From Rhodovastum sp963709085 (lineage in GTDB: Bacteria; Pseudomonadota; Alphaproteobacteria; Acetobacterales; Acetobacteraceae): a DNA stretch of 64,000 bases. Location of the stretch: contig CAVPVB010000007.1 of NCBI GenBank assembly GCA_963709085.1, positions 2,790,001-2,854,000 on the forward strand, read 5' to 3'. A model generated the notes under the pieces. The model did no database searches and was not told the DNA's origin. It worked only from the letters and a program-made list of their open reading frames with translations. Made by a program: the position numbers and the translations under genes. Below are positions 52,601-60,291 of the stretch, piece by piece (the first letter of the stretch is position 1; every line of letters starts with the position of its first letter).

Positions 52601-53358
52601 ACAACCACATCGCGGAATTCGCCGGACCGTGTCCGGTGCTGGGCTTCGGACAGGGCCGCGCGTCCCATCGCCATGGAGGCACGCGGCACGGGATCGGCTT
52701 CCTCCGATGCCGGATCGAAGTCCGGGAGGCGCATGACCCGGAGCACGTCGCGATCATAGCCCAGCATCGTAGCGGCGGCATCGTTGCAGTCGACGATGGC
52801 GTCGTTGGTCGGGTCGACCAGATAGCTCGGCAGCGGAGCGCCATCGAACAATGCGCGGTAGCGCTGCTCGCTCTCGCGCAAAGCCGCTTCGGCGGGCCTG
52901 CGGGTGGAAATGTCCTCGATAACACCGATGAGGCATTGCGGCGTTCCGGTCGGGTCGCGCAGCGGCGAGACGGTCAGGGCAGCCCAAAAAGGCGAACCAT
53001 CCTTGCGAATAAATCGTTTTCCCAGCGTGAAGGAGGCGATCTCGCCGGTGAGCAGACGCGGCAGCTGCGCCCGTTCGGATGCAAGGTCGCCAGGATAGGT
53101 GACATCCCGGGTTTCCGTGCCGCGCAGTTCATCGCGGCTGTAGCCGAGCATGTCGCAGAGGTGATGGTTGACATTGAGCCAGCGGCCATCGAGGCTGATT
53201 TCCGCCAGCCCAACGGCAACTTGTTGGAAGATGGCCTGGAACCGTTCATCGCTCTCGCATGGCACGCGTTCGCCAGCCTGGGTGCCGCACGTCCGGCCGA
53301 ACGGAGCGGGCGTTGCGCCGTCTTCCGGATACGGGCCTGGACGGATCTCCCCGGTCAA
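49657..53358 (-). CDS. Multi-PAS hybrid sensor histidine kinase with receiver and HPt domains
   Basis: 1233 residues with no membrane segment. Four PAS domains (about 35-150, 165-285, 285-405, 430-555) are followed by HisKA with H579 in MMSHEIRTPLNGV, HATPase (NLAGNAVKFSGG; GGTGLGLAITKRL), a receiver with D1010 in LLLTDLYMPAMDG, and an HPt domain with H1163 in GIVHKLKSSYRFVG. The phosphate can pass H-D-H within the protein and then to the NarL-type regulator downstream. The start is TTG 53358, with GGGAGC seven bases upstream; the nearby ATG 53371 is out of frame. HK-REC-HPt order is that of RpfC/BarA. Confidence 0.9.
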   Translation of the reverse strand: MTGEIRPGPYPEDGATPAPFGRTCGTQAGERVPCESDERFQAIFQQVAVGLAEISLDGRWLNVNHHLCDMLGYSRDELRGTETRDVTYPGDLASERAQLPRLLTGEIASFTLGKRFIRKDGSPFWAALTVSPLRDPTGTPQCLIGVIEDISTRRPAEAALRESEQRYRALFDGAPLPSYLVDPTNDAIVDCNDAAATMLGYDRDVLRVMRLPDFDPASEEADPVPRASMAMGRAALSEAQHRTRSGEFRDVVVASVPIDLAGRRLLHSTAVDVTERKKVEARFRATFDRAAVGIAHIAPDGRFLLVNEPICNRLGYTREELLRRAVHDVVDLEQRKDVLLGLRSLALGEVDLYTGDRRYVSADGRMLDLSVTVSMVHDRAQQSYFLVVAQDISDRKKAEHELALYRSSLEALVVERTRDLETANRMLQLSEQRYAYAAEATSDGIWDLNLDTGQITYSPTWFSMLGFAPDEFAHELSAWEELIHPDDREATFAAMAACIETADTSALEFRMRARDGSYRWILSRAKVVERDAAGNPTRLVGAHTDLTSRKQAEAQLREAKEEAEAANQAKSWFLAMMSHEIRTPLNGVIGMTEVMQQEALPERQAGALRIIREFAANLMTLIDDILDFSKSEAGRLELELAPVSLTDLIEGVCNAIAPMADAKGVDLSAAIAPDVPALVLGDPTRLRQILTNLAGNAVKFSGGRARTRGRVALRVEVAQAEPLLLRVHVIDNGIGMTADAIARLFVPFSQADAGTTRRFGGTGLGLAITKRLLDLMQGGITVASRPGEGTQFVVTLKLERTPDATGEVLPDLAGLDCILIRGTDIIDAADLRAALAPAGARVHLDGDWNEALDRAKGLAGPIIIIRDLGPGQASDAPAPLPVGVHPLLLRREQRWCAQLDAHEGAGLDLGWLRRDALLRAVAIAAGRLPRSRFDEGGSVAATPQQADPPPSIAEARAQGRLILLAEDDEINRTVIVQQLNRLGYAAETAGTGRAALKMWRSGDYALLLTDLYMPAMDGYQLAAAIRQEEASRQAEAGARRIPILALSANALRGEAERARSFGVDMYLTKPIRLHDLQAALATALTAAPRSTGEPAPAASPPATAVAVARPAFDVCTLIAYMGDETDVLESFLTRFTEATGELVSDLRKAVACREPGRVRGIVHKLKSSYRFVGALPLAELCERFEMLGDNNDIETIMQAMPAFESGWAELETRIADFLLRARTAEAGGLPWPR

Positions 53359-53732
53359 GTGTTTGCTCCCATTATGTCCGTATCGCTCATTCAGATGAGC
53401 CGTATATCATAACGGTACCGACAAGATTGGCAAGGGGAACGTCGTGCGTTTGGAGCAGCATGCGCTCATCGGCAACCCGGCCGGCAGAGCAAATCCATAG
53501 CCGGCCTCTCGCCTTTCGGGCGCGGACCAGGACAGGATGCGTTCCGGGATGCGGGGGCTGCAATGGCCTGCACATGGATAGAGCGAACGGCCTAGGCCAA
53601 CGCGGTCGCTGAGATAGGCCAATCGCGCGGCCGACTGGCTGATTCCAGTGCCGTCCGACGACGTTCAGACTTTGCTAACCATGCTCCGAAGGGCGGTCGT
53701 CGGAGCAGAGCCGAAATGGAAAGTGTGGCAAA
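53359..53732. other. Intergenic gap between hybrid kinase and radC
   Basis: 374 bases between divergent genes. It has no coding pattern I can support. It should contain both promoters. Short inverted repeats such as GGCCTAGGCC are present but of no clear meaning. Confidence 0.5.
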
Positions 53733-54422
53733 ATGTCCGAACACACCAAATGCTCATATGTGCTGCGGGATGCGTCCACAATCAAACCCCGCCGCGGCGC
53801 GGCCTTGAGCAGTACGGACGACCACGCGCTGCTGTGGGCCATACTCGATTCGCCCCGCCGCCGCGGCAGCGATCCCGCGCAGACCGCGGCGCAGTTGCTT
53901 GAGCAGTTCGGTACGTTCGGGCGTGTCCTGGCTGCCTCGCCCGACGAGCTCCGGCGCGTTCCAGGGGTCGGGCCCGACAGCATCGCCAGAATGCGGCTGA
54001 TCCGGGATGCCGCGCTGCACCTGGCACACACCGAAATTGCAGACGGCCCGATTATTAACAATTGGGACCGCCTGATCGACTACCTCCAGATCATGCTGGC
54101 GCATCATCCGGTCGAGGTGTTCCAGGTACTGTTCCTCGACAGCCGCAATCGCCTGCTGGCAGACAAGAGACTGGCGGAAGGCACGGTAAACCACGTTCAG
54201 GTCTATCCACGGGAGGTCGCCCGGCGCGCGCTGGAGCTGGATGCCACCGCGCTCATTCTCGTGCACAACCATCCGAGCGGCGACCCAACTCCGTCGCAGG
54301 ATGACGTGTCCATGACGCGGGATATCCGCCGCGCGGTGGAGCCGCTCGGCATCACCATTCATGACCACCTGATCATCGGCAAGGGCCGCTGGACGAGCCT
54401 GAAGCAGAAGGGATTGCTTTGA
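53733..54422 (+). CDS. radC: RadC-family JAB/MPN-domain protein
   Basis: 229 residues. N-terminal helix-hairpin-helix (RRVPGVGPDSIARMRLI) and C-terminal JAMM metal motif HNHPSGDPTPSQDD with the upstream Glu in VEVFQVLFLDS. RadC's role is unsettled: it is not a true repair gene in E. coli, and radC homologues are common on genomic islands. The ribosome-binding site is weak. It lies next to a transposase remnant, which fits an island setting. Confidence 0.92.
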   Translation: MSEHTKCSYVLRDASTIKPRRGAALSSTDDHALLWAILDSPRRRGSDPAQTAAQLLEQFGTFGRVLAASPDELRRVPGVGPDSIARMRLIRDAALHLAHTEIADGPIINNWDRLIDYLQIMLAHHPVEVFQVLFLDSRNRLLADKRLAEGTVNHVQVYPREVARRALELDATALILVHNHPSGDPTPSQDDVSMTRDIRRAVEPLGITIHDHLIIGKGRWTSLKQKGLL

Positions 54423-54619
54423 TGTTTGCGCAGGTTTTGGCGGACCCTGCCCGGCGCCGCCGGGCGATCGCGTCGATATGAACGCCATTTCGAGTCCAGC
54501 ACGACCAGCCGGCGTAGCGACTTGCCGTTCCGCCATGGCTGCACGCTCTACACGCTCATCACGAATATTCGACGATACCGGCTACGGCCCTGATCGGACG
54601 GTTCGCAGAAATCGCCGAG

Positions 54620-54880
54620 GTGCCCGGGCGCTTCCGGCTGGAACAAGTTTTGCCATGGGGGATTTGAGCGCACGGCATCCGCGCACGTCGTCAATGCGTT
54701 TAATGGGACTGCATCGAGCGCGCCTGGACGCCTTCCTCAACCTGCATTGGCGTGGCAAGCCGCTGGTCGGCCATCACATCATCGTCCGACTGATCACAAC
54801 ACTCGCACGAAGGCCGGCCTCACCGTCGCCTGCCAACTCACCGAAACGTGAACTGCCCAAGAACGAGGTACGTCGCGTGC
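54620..54880 (+). mobile_element. Transposase remnant, ISAzo13-like
   Basis: Broken pieces of a transposase C-terminus. AFLNLHWRGKPLVGHHIIVRLI (shown in two parts here: AFLNLHWRGKPL at 54730-54765, then VGHHIIVRLI) matches the 'NWRGKPLxSxxxIVxLI' ending typical of ISAzo13-family transposases. After a frame change comes TKAGLTVACQLTE, matching 'TKTGLxVxxELD', then ELPKNEV after a second shift. An upstream GWNKF fragment resembles 'SKWNKIEHRLF'. No terminal inverted repeats are visible. The family name is from memory of its C-terminal signature. Confidence 0.5.
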
Positions 54881-55244
54881 CACCGTTGCTGCGGCAGAGT
54901 CCGTCAAACCAAATGACCGGACTCGTTCGCCGCGTATTGCCGGTTAACGAACCGGCCCCCCGCCACGCCTCGCGACCGGGCTTCGGTGGTCCAGCCGACC
55001 CGGTTAAGCTATCGGCGGCTTGATAAATAGGATAGCGAGATCGGCGTGTTATGCGGGCAGTGTGTTTACTGTCGCATCGACGGCCACAAATGCCCCATCC
55101 CCCTTGATACATGCAGGGCGACAAAGCGCAACAACTCTGGCGTGCACACCGAGGTCGGTTTTACCACCCCACGTGCAGGGACTAAGTTCGCCACGCTTAT
55201 CCCGGCACCGCCAAAGAGTGGCGATCTCCGTTCCGAGGTGATAG
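54881..55244. other. Gap between transposase remnant and lytic transglycosylase
   Basis: 364 bases. Short open frames exist on both strands (for example 55020-55241), but none shows a family pattern or a convincing start. Base composition is less GC-rich than the flanks. It is probably residual island DNA. Confidence 0.45.
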
Positions 55245-56213
55245 ATGATCGGCATGCGCTCTCTCCTTGCCGCCTGCGTCTTCGGGTTAATCGGCCATGC
55301 AGCAACGGCGCAGCCAGCAGGTAAAGGGCCTGTGCCCAACGCTCCTGCGCCTAATGCTGATGACTGCATGCCCGGAATCAAGTCCGCGGAGAAGCAGTTC
55401 GCGCTGCCGGCGAAACTGTTGCAAACGATCGCTCTTGTTGAAAGTGGACGGCCCGATCCGGTAAGCGGGCGGGTAACGCCGTGGCCCTGGACCATCAATG
55501 TGGCCGGGGTCGATCATTTCTTCCCAACCAAGGCCGCCGCGATCGAGGCGGTGACGGACCTGCAAAAGGCAGGAACCCATTCGATCGACGTTGGATGCAT
55601 GCAGATCAACCTCATGTACCATCCCAACGCCTTCGCATCCCTCGATGAGGCCTTCGATCCGTTGACCAACACCCAGTATGGGGCTCGCTTCCTGAGTGCG
55701 TTGTATCGGGAGATCGGCAATTGGCTGCAAGCCTCCGCCGCCTATCATTCGCGGACGCAGGAAATCGGGGTGACATACGAAACGCGGGTGATGGCGATCT
55801 GGCCGCTTGCCAAACAGTTTCCCGATGACACGCTCCGCCAGCGGGGACAGCCGGCCCAGGCGGAACCGGACACCAGCGCCTACACACCCGAGTTCGCCGC
55901 CCGCGTAAAGGAGATGCGCGCCGATCACGACCGTCTGGTCGCCGATTCGGGCGCCATCGTTCGCCCGGCGACCCAACGGGCCAAGGCCGCCGAGCCGGAT
56001 TATAGCCGCTACACGCCTGAATTCGCGGCCAAGCTGAAAGAGATGCGGGCCGATCATGCCCGACTGCTCGCCCTGTCGGGCCCCACCGCTCCCCCGGCGG
56101 GCCAGGCGGCGAAGCCCGTTCCCGCTCCCGCCCGGAGCGATCACAGCCGCTACAAGCGCGAACTGGCGGCGAATCTGGCGGGAGAAAATGACGCGCGCGC
56201 CTTTGACCGATAA
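55245..56213 (+). CDS. Lytic transglycosylase with tandem C-terminal repeats
   Basis: 322 residues. Signal peptide 1-22, then an SLT/goose-lysozyme fold: catalytic Glu in LLQTIALVESGRPD, then WPWTINVAG, SIDVGCMQINLMYHPNAF and SLDEAFDP. It is a paralogue of the gene at 23408. After ~205 come an Ala/Pro-rich stretch and a repeated unit YTPEFAA-(R/K)-(V/L)-KEMRADH-x-RL at residues 213 and 256, with a decayed third copy (YKRELAANLAG) at 303, spaced 43 and 47 residues. GAGGTG precedes ATG 55245. VirB1-type enzymes have this size, but no secretion genes are near. Confidence 0.85.
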   Translation: MIGMRSLLAACVFGLIGHAATAQPAGKGPVPNAPAPNADDCMPGIKSAEKQFALPAKLLQTIALVESGRPDPVSGRVTPWPWTINVAGVDHFFPTKAAAIEAVTDLQKAGTHSIDVGCMQINLMYHPNAFASLDEAFDPLTNTQYGARFLSALYREIGNWLQASAAYHSRTQEIGVTYETRVMAIWPLAKQFPDDTLRQRGQPAQAEPDTSAYTPEFAARVKEMRADHDRLVADSGAIVRPATQRAKAAEPDYSRYTPEFAAKLKEMRADHARLLALSGPTAPPAGQAAKPVPAPARSDHSRYKRELAANLAGENDARAFDR

Positions 56214-56830
56214 GAAAAAATTGGAACGTATTGACCCTTCCATTTCCGGAAATTGACGGATTTGCCGGCCCTTTTGGCCGATTGCGCCGAAATGTGTTTG
56301 TTGCCTTCTCCGAAGGCCTCTGAGCGCCTGGCACCGTGGCGTGGCGCGATCGCCTCTCATTGGAAGCCGGACTTCGGAATGGCGCTGTTCGATTATCCTT
56401 GCCCAAACGCCCCAATTTGTGATAGGAAAAAATACATAATGGTGTTTCCTGTTCGGCATAGCCTGACCAGCCGAGGGAAGCCCATCGATCCGGCGGGCTG
56501 AGACAGCTTGTGGCACGGCCTTCGGAACGAAACGCCTGACGATTGCATAGAATGATCCACCCGCGAAAACTCTCGCCACGCCGGCTGCCGGTGGTGTCGT
56601 GCAGGGAACCGACGAGTCTGAGGCGCTGCCTCGGTTCGGGGCGGAAGTTCAGCAAACCCGGCCTGGGCGGCATGACCGCGCTCTGCGACGGTTGGCGTTC
56701 ATCTCGCTTCCATCCACCACCTCCACCTTCGGCCGGCCGGTCGCGTGCACCGGCATCAGCTTCGCCATGCGCAACTATCAGCGCATTGGGCGAACCGAAA
56801 AGACTACAACCTCCAAGCATGGAGAAACCT
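56214..56830. other. Long gap upstream of the rpfF-like gene
   Basis: 617 bases with no supportable gene. The frame of the rpfF-like protein stays open back to 56543, but that part has no family similarity and no conserved composition. An AT-rich tract with GGAAAAAATACATAATGG lies at 56423-56441. The rpfF promoter is expected here. Confidence 0.5.
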
Positions 56831-57820
56831 ATGACAGCGTTGTGGCCTCAGAGCCAACCGAGCGCTTCGTTTCCGCGCGGCATGACGGACCCTCAATACG
56901 GATCGATGCCGTCCACCGCCGCAATTTCGCCGTGGCCGGGCGGGCAACCGGACGCTTTCGATGCCCCATTCTCGGCGCCGGGAAACGAATCCGCTCACGC
57001 ACGGTATGACCATCTCGATTTTACGACTTCACGCGAGGCGAAGACACTCTGGTGTCATATGAAGCCCGCCGGCAGGCCGAACTTTTCGCAGAATCTGCTG
57101 ACGGAATTACTCAAGATGAAGGACGCCATCAGATACATGCCGGCGACGGACCGCTCCGGTTCGCCGATATTGGAATATTTCGTGTTGGGTTCGCGCGTGC
57201 CGAACGTCTTCAATCTTGGCGGTGATCTCGAGTTTTTCTGCACCTGCATCCGGGAAGGTCGGCGGGAGCATCTGCGCGCTTACGCACATGCATGCATCGA
57301 GGCTCTGTATGCGAACCACACCGGATATGACAAAGATCTGACGACGATCGCCCTCGTCCAGGGCGAGGCCCTTGGCGGCGGATTTGAGGCCGCATTGTCG
57401 TGCGATGTGATCATTGCTGAAAAGCAGGCGCGGTTCGGGCTGCCTGAAGTTCGGTTCAATCTGTTTCCCGGCATGGGCGCCTACAGCTTTCTTGCCCGGC
57501 GCCTCGGCAGTACCAAGGCGCAGCAATTGATTTTATCTGGGAATATTTTCTCCGCCGCGGAAATGGCCGCCTTGGGAATCGTCGACGTTCTTGTCGACAC
57601 CGGCGCGGGTGAGAATGCCGCACGCGAATATATTGCGCGCAACCGTTCCAGGCATCGCGCCTGCTCGGCGTTCTCGCGTGCCCGCCGCCGGGTCAACCCC
57701 GTGACCATCGACGAGCTGCGCGATGTGACAAACATCTGGGTCGACGCGGCATTTCAGTTGTCGGAGCACGATCTTCGCAAGATGATCAAAATCGCGACGG
57801 CACAGAATCACTTTGGCTGA
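56831..57820 (+). CDS. rpfF: RpfF-type diffusible-signal-factor synthase (crotonase fold)
   Basis: RpfF enzymes turn 3-hydroxyacyl-ACP into cis-2-unsaturated fatty acids (DSF signals) by dehydration and thioester cleavage. The 329-residue protein has a ~60-residue Pro/Ser-rich N-terminal extension. It then follows RpfF closely: NVFNLGGDLEFFCTCIREG, IALVQGEALGGGFEAALSC, GLPEVRFNLFPGMGAYSFL. The catalytic Glu pair is E186 and E206, 20 residues apart as in Xanthomonas RpfF (E141/E161). FNLGGDL instead of the general crotonase oxyanion pattern also favours RpfF over enoyl-CoA hydratase. ATG 56831 has GGAGA upstream. Confidence 0.85.
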   Translation: MTALWPQSQPSASFPRGMTDPQYGSMPSTAAISPWPGGQPDAFDAPFSAPGNESAHARYDHLDFTTSREAKTLWCHMKPAGRPNFSQNLLTELLKMKDAIRYMPATDRSGSPILEYFVLGSRVPNVFNLGGDLEFFCTCIREGRREHLRAYAHACIEALYANHTGYDKDLTTIALVQGEALGGGFEAALSCDVIIAEKQARFGLPEVRFNLFPGMGAYSFLARRLGSTKAQQLILSGNIFSAAEMAALGIVDVLVDTGAGENAAREYIARNRSRHRACSAFSRARRRVNPVTIDELRDVTNIWVDAAFQLSEHDLRKMIKIATAQNHFG

Positions 57821-57896
57821 CAAACTGCTTCCGTTACACACGACACGATACGTTGTTGAACAACGACGGCCAGATGCCGTAGCAGGGATGATCGTT

Positions 57897-58553
57897 ATGT
57901 ATGAAAATAATAATGATCCGCGCGTTCTGATGATCGCCGCGACGCAACATAAAATTGCTGGAGATTTTTTGCTGAATGGCAGCAATGGAAAGCAGAAACT
58001 GCCTGTCAGAGCCGTTATTTGTGAGCAATACGCGAAGTCGATAAGACTCGCTCTGGAAAGCTTTGCAGCGCATAAAGAACTGGAAATTGCTAATCATTGC
58101 TTGAAAATGAATCTTTATGAGTTTTTTGTCTATTGCGAAAGCCATGGACTGCATCTGCATGACACATCAGATTTCTCTACTGAAAATTTTGAAATGCTCC
58201 TTGTCGCCATTGACGAAAAGAGCAGCTACAGGTTTTATCAGACGAACGCCAATTGCACGGCCGATCTCGTCTGGCCGCAACTTTATACGGCGCATTTGAT
58301 TGGTGTAATACGATCCATAATTGACAACGTTACGAATAACCATGCACTGACGGCAGTTCGAAGCGCTGCCCGGCCTTCCGCGTTCCCGGCGGGCACTTTA
58401 TCGGGTGCACCCGGTTCCGGCTTCGCTATTGGGCAGCCCGTCCCATTTCCAGGATCATTGCGACCGGGCAGCCGGGTAAGTGGTCGGGGACACCAGGAAG
58501 GATGTTTTCTTCAAGCGGAATCCGGTGCATCCGCTCTCGGGGTTCGACTCTGA
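57897..58553 (+). CDS. Unrecognised helical protein next to rpfF, HEPN-like in pattern
   Basis: ATG 57897 (MYENNNDPRVLMIAA) has AGGG about nine bases upstream; the frame is open from TTG 57813, overlapping the rpfF stop. Codons to ~58340 are clearly AT-richer than anything nearby. Predicted mostly helical: VICEQYAKSIRLALESFAAH, then ANHCLKMNLYEFFVYCESHG and SSYRFYQTNANCTADLVWP. This order (helix, H-x-L...L...A...GL, then a Y-R-(F/Y) turn) resembles small HEPN-type proteins ('GHDLxKLxxxAxxxGL ... RYP'). The last ~70 residues are GC-rich and look unlike the rest, perhaps read-through. Function unknown. Confidence 0.45.
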   Translation: MYENNNDPRVLMIAATQHKIAGDFLLNGSNGKQKLPVRAVICEQYAKSIRLALESFAAHKELEIANHCLKMNLYEFFVYCESHGLHLHDTSDFSTENFEMLLVAIDEKSSYRFYQTNANCTADLVWPQLYTAHLIGVIRSIIDNVTNNHALTAVRSAARPSAFPAGTLSGAPGSGFAIGQPVPFPGSLRPGSRVSGRGHQEGCFLQAESGASALGVRL

Positions 58554-58818
58554 CCTTCAACGGCGCTGCGCGGTCTGATCCGCACGCCACGATCCGCCCG
58601 CAGGACGTGGCGAGGGCGCCGGCATTCCGGCACCGGATGCCGGGACAAAGGACTGAGGAAGGCGGGATGTCCCTGGTGAGGTGGAGAGTTCTGAGTAGTT
58701 TCCGATTCTGCCTCATACTTGCCTGGGTGCCGTATCGTTCTAAATACGCTGGTCTGGCAGGCGTGGCACCCTCACCCTGCACCGGACCGTGCCATGATGC
58801 TCCCGAGAGGAGATGTCC

Positions 58819-58935
58819 ATGCGCTCGATGCTCGCCCTGCTGTCCCTTGTTCTGCTGTCCGGCTGCCTCAGCCTCAGCAGCAGCAACCCGTCTCCGCCGG
58901 ACCACACCACTGTGGTGGTGCCTCAGACGCAATAG
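58819..58935 (+). CDS. Small lipoprotein, 38 residues
   Basis: MRSMLALLSLVLLSGCLSL begins with a lipoprotein signal whose lipobox is LLSGC (Cys at residue 16). It is followed by a short Ser/Pro-rich tail ending HTTVVVPQTQ. GAGAGG at 58805-58810 is a good ribosome-binding site for ATG 58819. The short tail with TTVVVP resembles small lipoproteins I have seen in this bacterial group. It converges with the DUF2459 gene. Confidence 0.6.
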   Translation: MRSMLALLSLVLLSGCLSLSSSNPSPPDHTTVVVPQTQ

Positions 58936-58945
58936 AGCGCCCCGT

Positions 58946-59575
58946 TCACTTCGCCGCGGCGCGGGCGCGCTCCATTACCTGGGTGGCCAACAGCACCCCT
59001 GCGGCACGGACCTGCGTGCCGCCGACCTGCAGCGCCTCGGCCGTCCAGGTGTTGCAGGTGTGCGTCAGCGCGTAGGTGTCGCTCGAGGCATAGAACAGGC
59101 TGCCGGGATAGGGACCGTCGCCGAGCGAGCGGGGGTGGCCGCTTTCATCGGTTTCGAAAGCATCCCAGAGGAAATCCGCGACGCGGTGCAACCCGGCGGC
59201 CGACAATGCCACCGCCACCACGTTTGCGGCCCCGAACGCCTCAGCCGGCGGTGTGCGCAGGCCGGTCACCAGCAGCGCGCCCGGTCCCGGAAACGCCGCG
59301 ATCAGCATGTCGACAAAGCCCGGCTGCCGGTCGGCCAGGTATTGCCGGTCGCCGAAGCCGAACGTCACCGTGCGGACACCGGGAAACCGGTCGCGGATGG
59401 TCGCGAGCGGACCGTCCATGTCCTCGGCGCGCACGCCGATTTCGGTGTGCCAGTCGCGTTCAACCACATAGACCATCGCGGTCCGCGGCAAGGCGGCCGG
59501 GTCCGGCGTGCCGACCACGGCGCTGCACGCAGCGGTCAGCAGGGTGAGGCAGAGCCACGACACCCGGACCGGCAT
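58946..59575 (-). CDS. DUF2459 (TIGR02117-type) lipoprotein
   Basis: 209 residues. Signal peptide with lipobox LLTAACS. The body has VYVVERDWHTEIGV, TVTFGFGDRQYL and YALTHTCNTWTAEALQ, the characteristic motifs of the DUF2459 family (conserved WHT, GFGD and CNTW). Members are periplasmic or outer-membrane proteins without an assigned reaction; the His and Cys suggest an NlpC-like or hydrolase-like site, which is inference. Confidence 0.88.
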   Translation of the reverse strand: MPVRVSWLCLTLLTAACSAVVGTPDPAALPRTAMVYVVERDWHTEIGVRAEDMDGPLATIRDRFPGVRTVTFGFGDRQYLADRQPGFVDMLIAAFPGPGALLVTGLRTPPAEAFGAANVVAVALSAAGLHRVADFLWDAFETDESGHPRSLGDGPYPGSLFYASSDTYALTHTCNTWTAEALQVGGTQVRAAGVLLATQVMERARAAAK

Positions 59576-59603
59576 GGACCGGCCGCCGCAGAGGCCGCCG
59601 ATG

Positions 59604-60068
59604 TCAGAGCATCTCGATCAGCAGTTCCTCGCGGCCCAGGCTCAGCGTCACGCCGTTCTGCGTTCCGGTCAGATGCAGCACGACGCCTGACGTGTTGCGC
59701 AGCCACAGATCGGTGGTGCCCGATGTGTCCAGACCGATCCCGCCATTGCTTTGGGTATACAGCCCGGCGAAGTCGGAAACGCTCTGCAGGTTGTAGACCT
59801 CGCCGCTGGCCTGGATGTCGGACGCGCCGCCGCCCCCGGTCACCCCGCCGGCCAGCTTGAACGAATAGGACCGGCCCTGGAAATTCAGGGTGCCCTTCCC
59901 GGCATCGGCTCCGGCCGCGATGATCTCGGTGAGGCTGACGGTGCCGACCGGCGACATGCCGGCGATGCTCTGCGGTCCCGGTTTTTGCAGGCTGGAGCAT
60001 CCGGCCGCCGCCAGCAGAAGCGCCAGGACACTCCCGCGCGCGCAGGCAGCGATGACGGTCATTTTCAT
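59604..60068 (-). CDS. Hypothetical lipoprotein
   Basis: 154 residues from ATG 60068. Signal peptide with lipobox LLAAAGC. The mature part is Gly/Ser/Thr-rich and beta-predicted (GTLNFQGRSYSFKLAGG; SGEVYNLQSVSDFAGLYTQ; VVLHLTGTQNGVTLSLG). The pattern suggests a periplasmic beta-sandwich of the DUF1134-like sort, but I cannot place it firmly. It lies 28 bases upstream of the DUF2459 gene on the same strand. Confidence 0.7.
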   Translation of the reverse strand: MKMTVIAACARGSVLALLLAAAGCSSLQKPGPQSIAGMSPVGTVSLTEIIAAGADAGKGTLNFQGRSYSFKLAGGVTGGGGASDIQASGEVYNLQSVSDFAGLYTQSNGGIGLDTSGTTDLWLRNTSGVVLHLTGTQNGVTLSLGREELLIEML

Positions 60069-60151
60069 GGTCTCGATGCTCCAGAAACGACCCCAGCTAA
60101 GCCATCTCTTTTCGCCCCGCAAGTGCACCGGGCGGCCGGCGGGGCAATCGA

Positions 60152-60274
60152 GTGAAGGAAGGCCAGGGCTCTGCCCTGGACCCCCCTCTTTCCCAAGGCC
60201 CTCTAAAAGGAATGGGTTCTAAGGGCTCCGCCCTTAGCGGGGTCCAGGGGCAGAGCCCCTGGCCTTCCTTCACC
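60152..60274. repeat. Palindromic repeat copy 10, deletion form of copy 4
   Basis: TGAAGGAAGGCCAGGGCTC edge, then CCCCCCTCTTTCCCAAGGCCC (right half of the copy-4 core only), a GGAATGGGTTC linker, TAAGGGCTCCGCCCTTA, CCAGGGGCAGAGCCCCTGG and CCTTCCTTCACCC. The left half of the core hairpin is absent. Confidence 0.88.
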
Positions 60275-60291
60275 CAATCGCCCCGGGCGCG

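Noticed and set aside
54478..54600. tRNA-like TTCGAGTCC near the radC end
   Set aside because: No acceptor stem, D-arm or anticodon arm can be folded around it.
56543..56830. Extending the rpfF-type protein upstream to the start at 56543
   Set aside because: The added ~96 residues have no family similarity and look like random GC-rich reading; ATG 56831 has a good ribosome-binding site.
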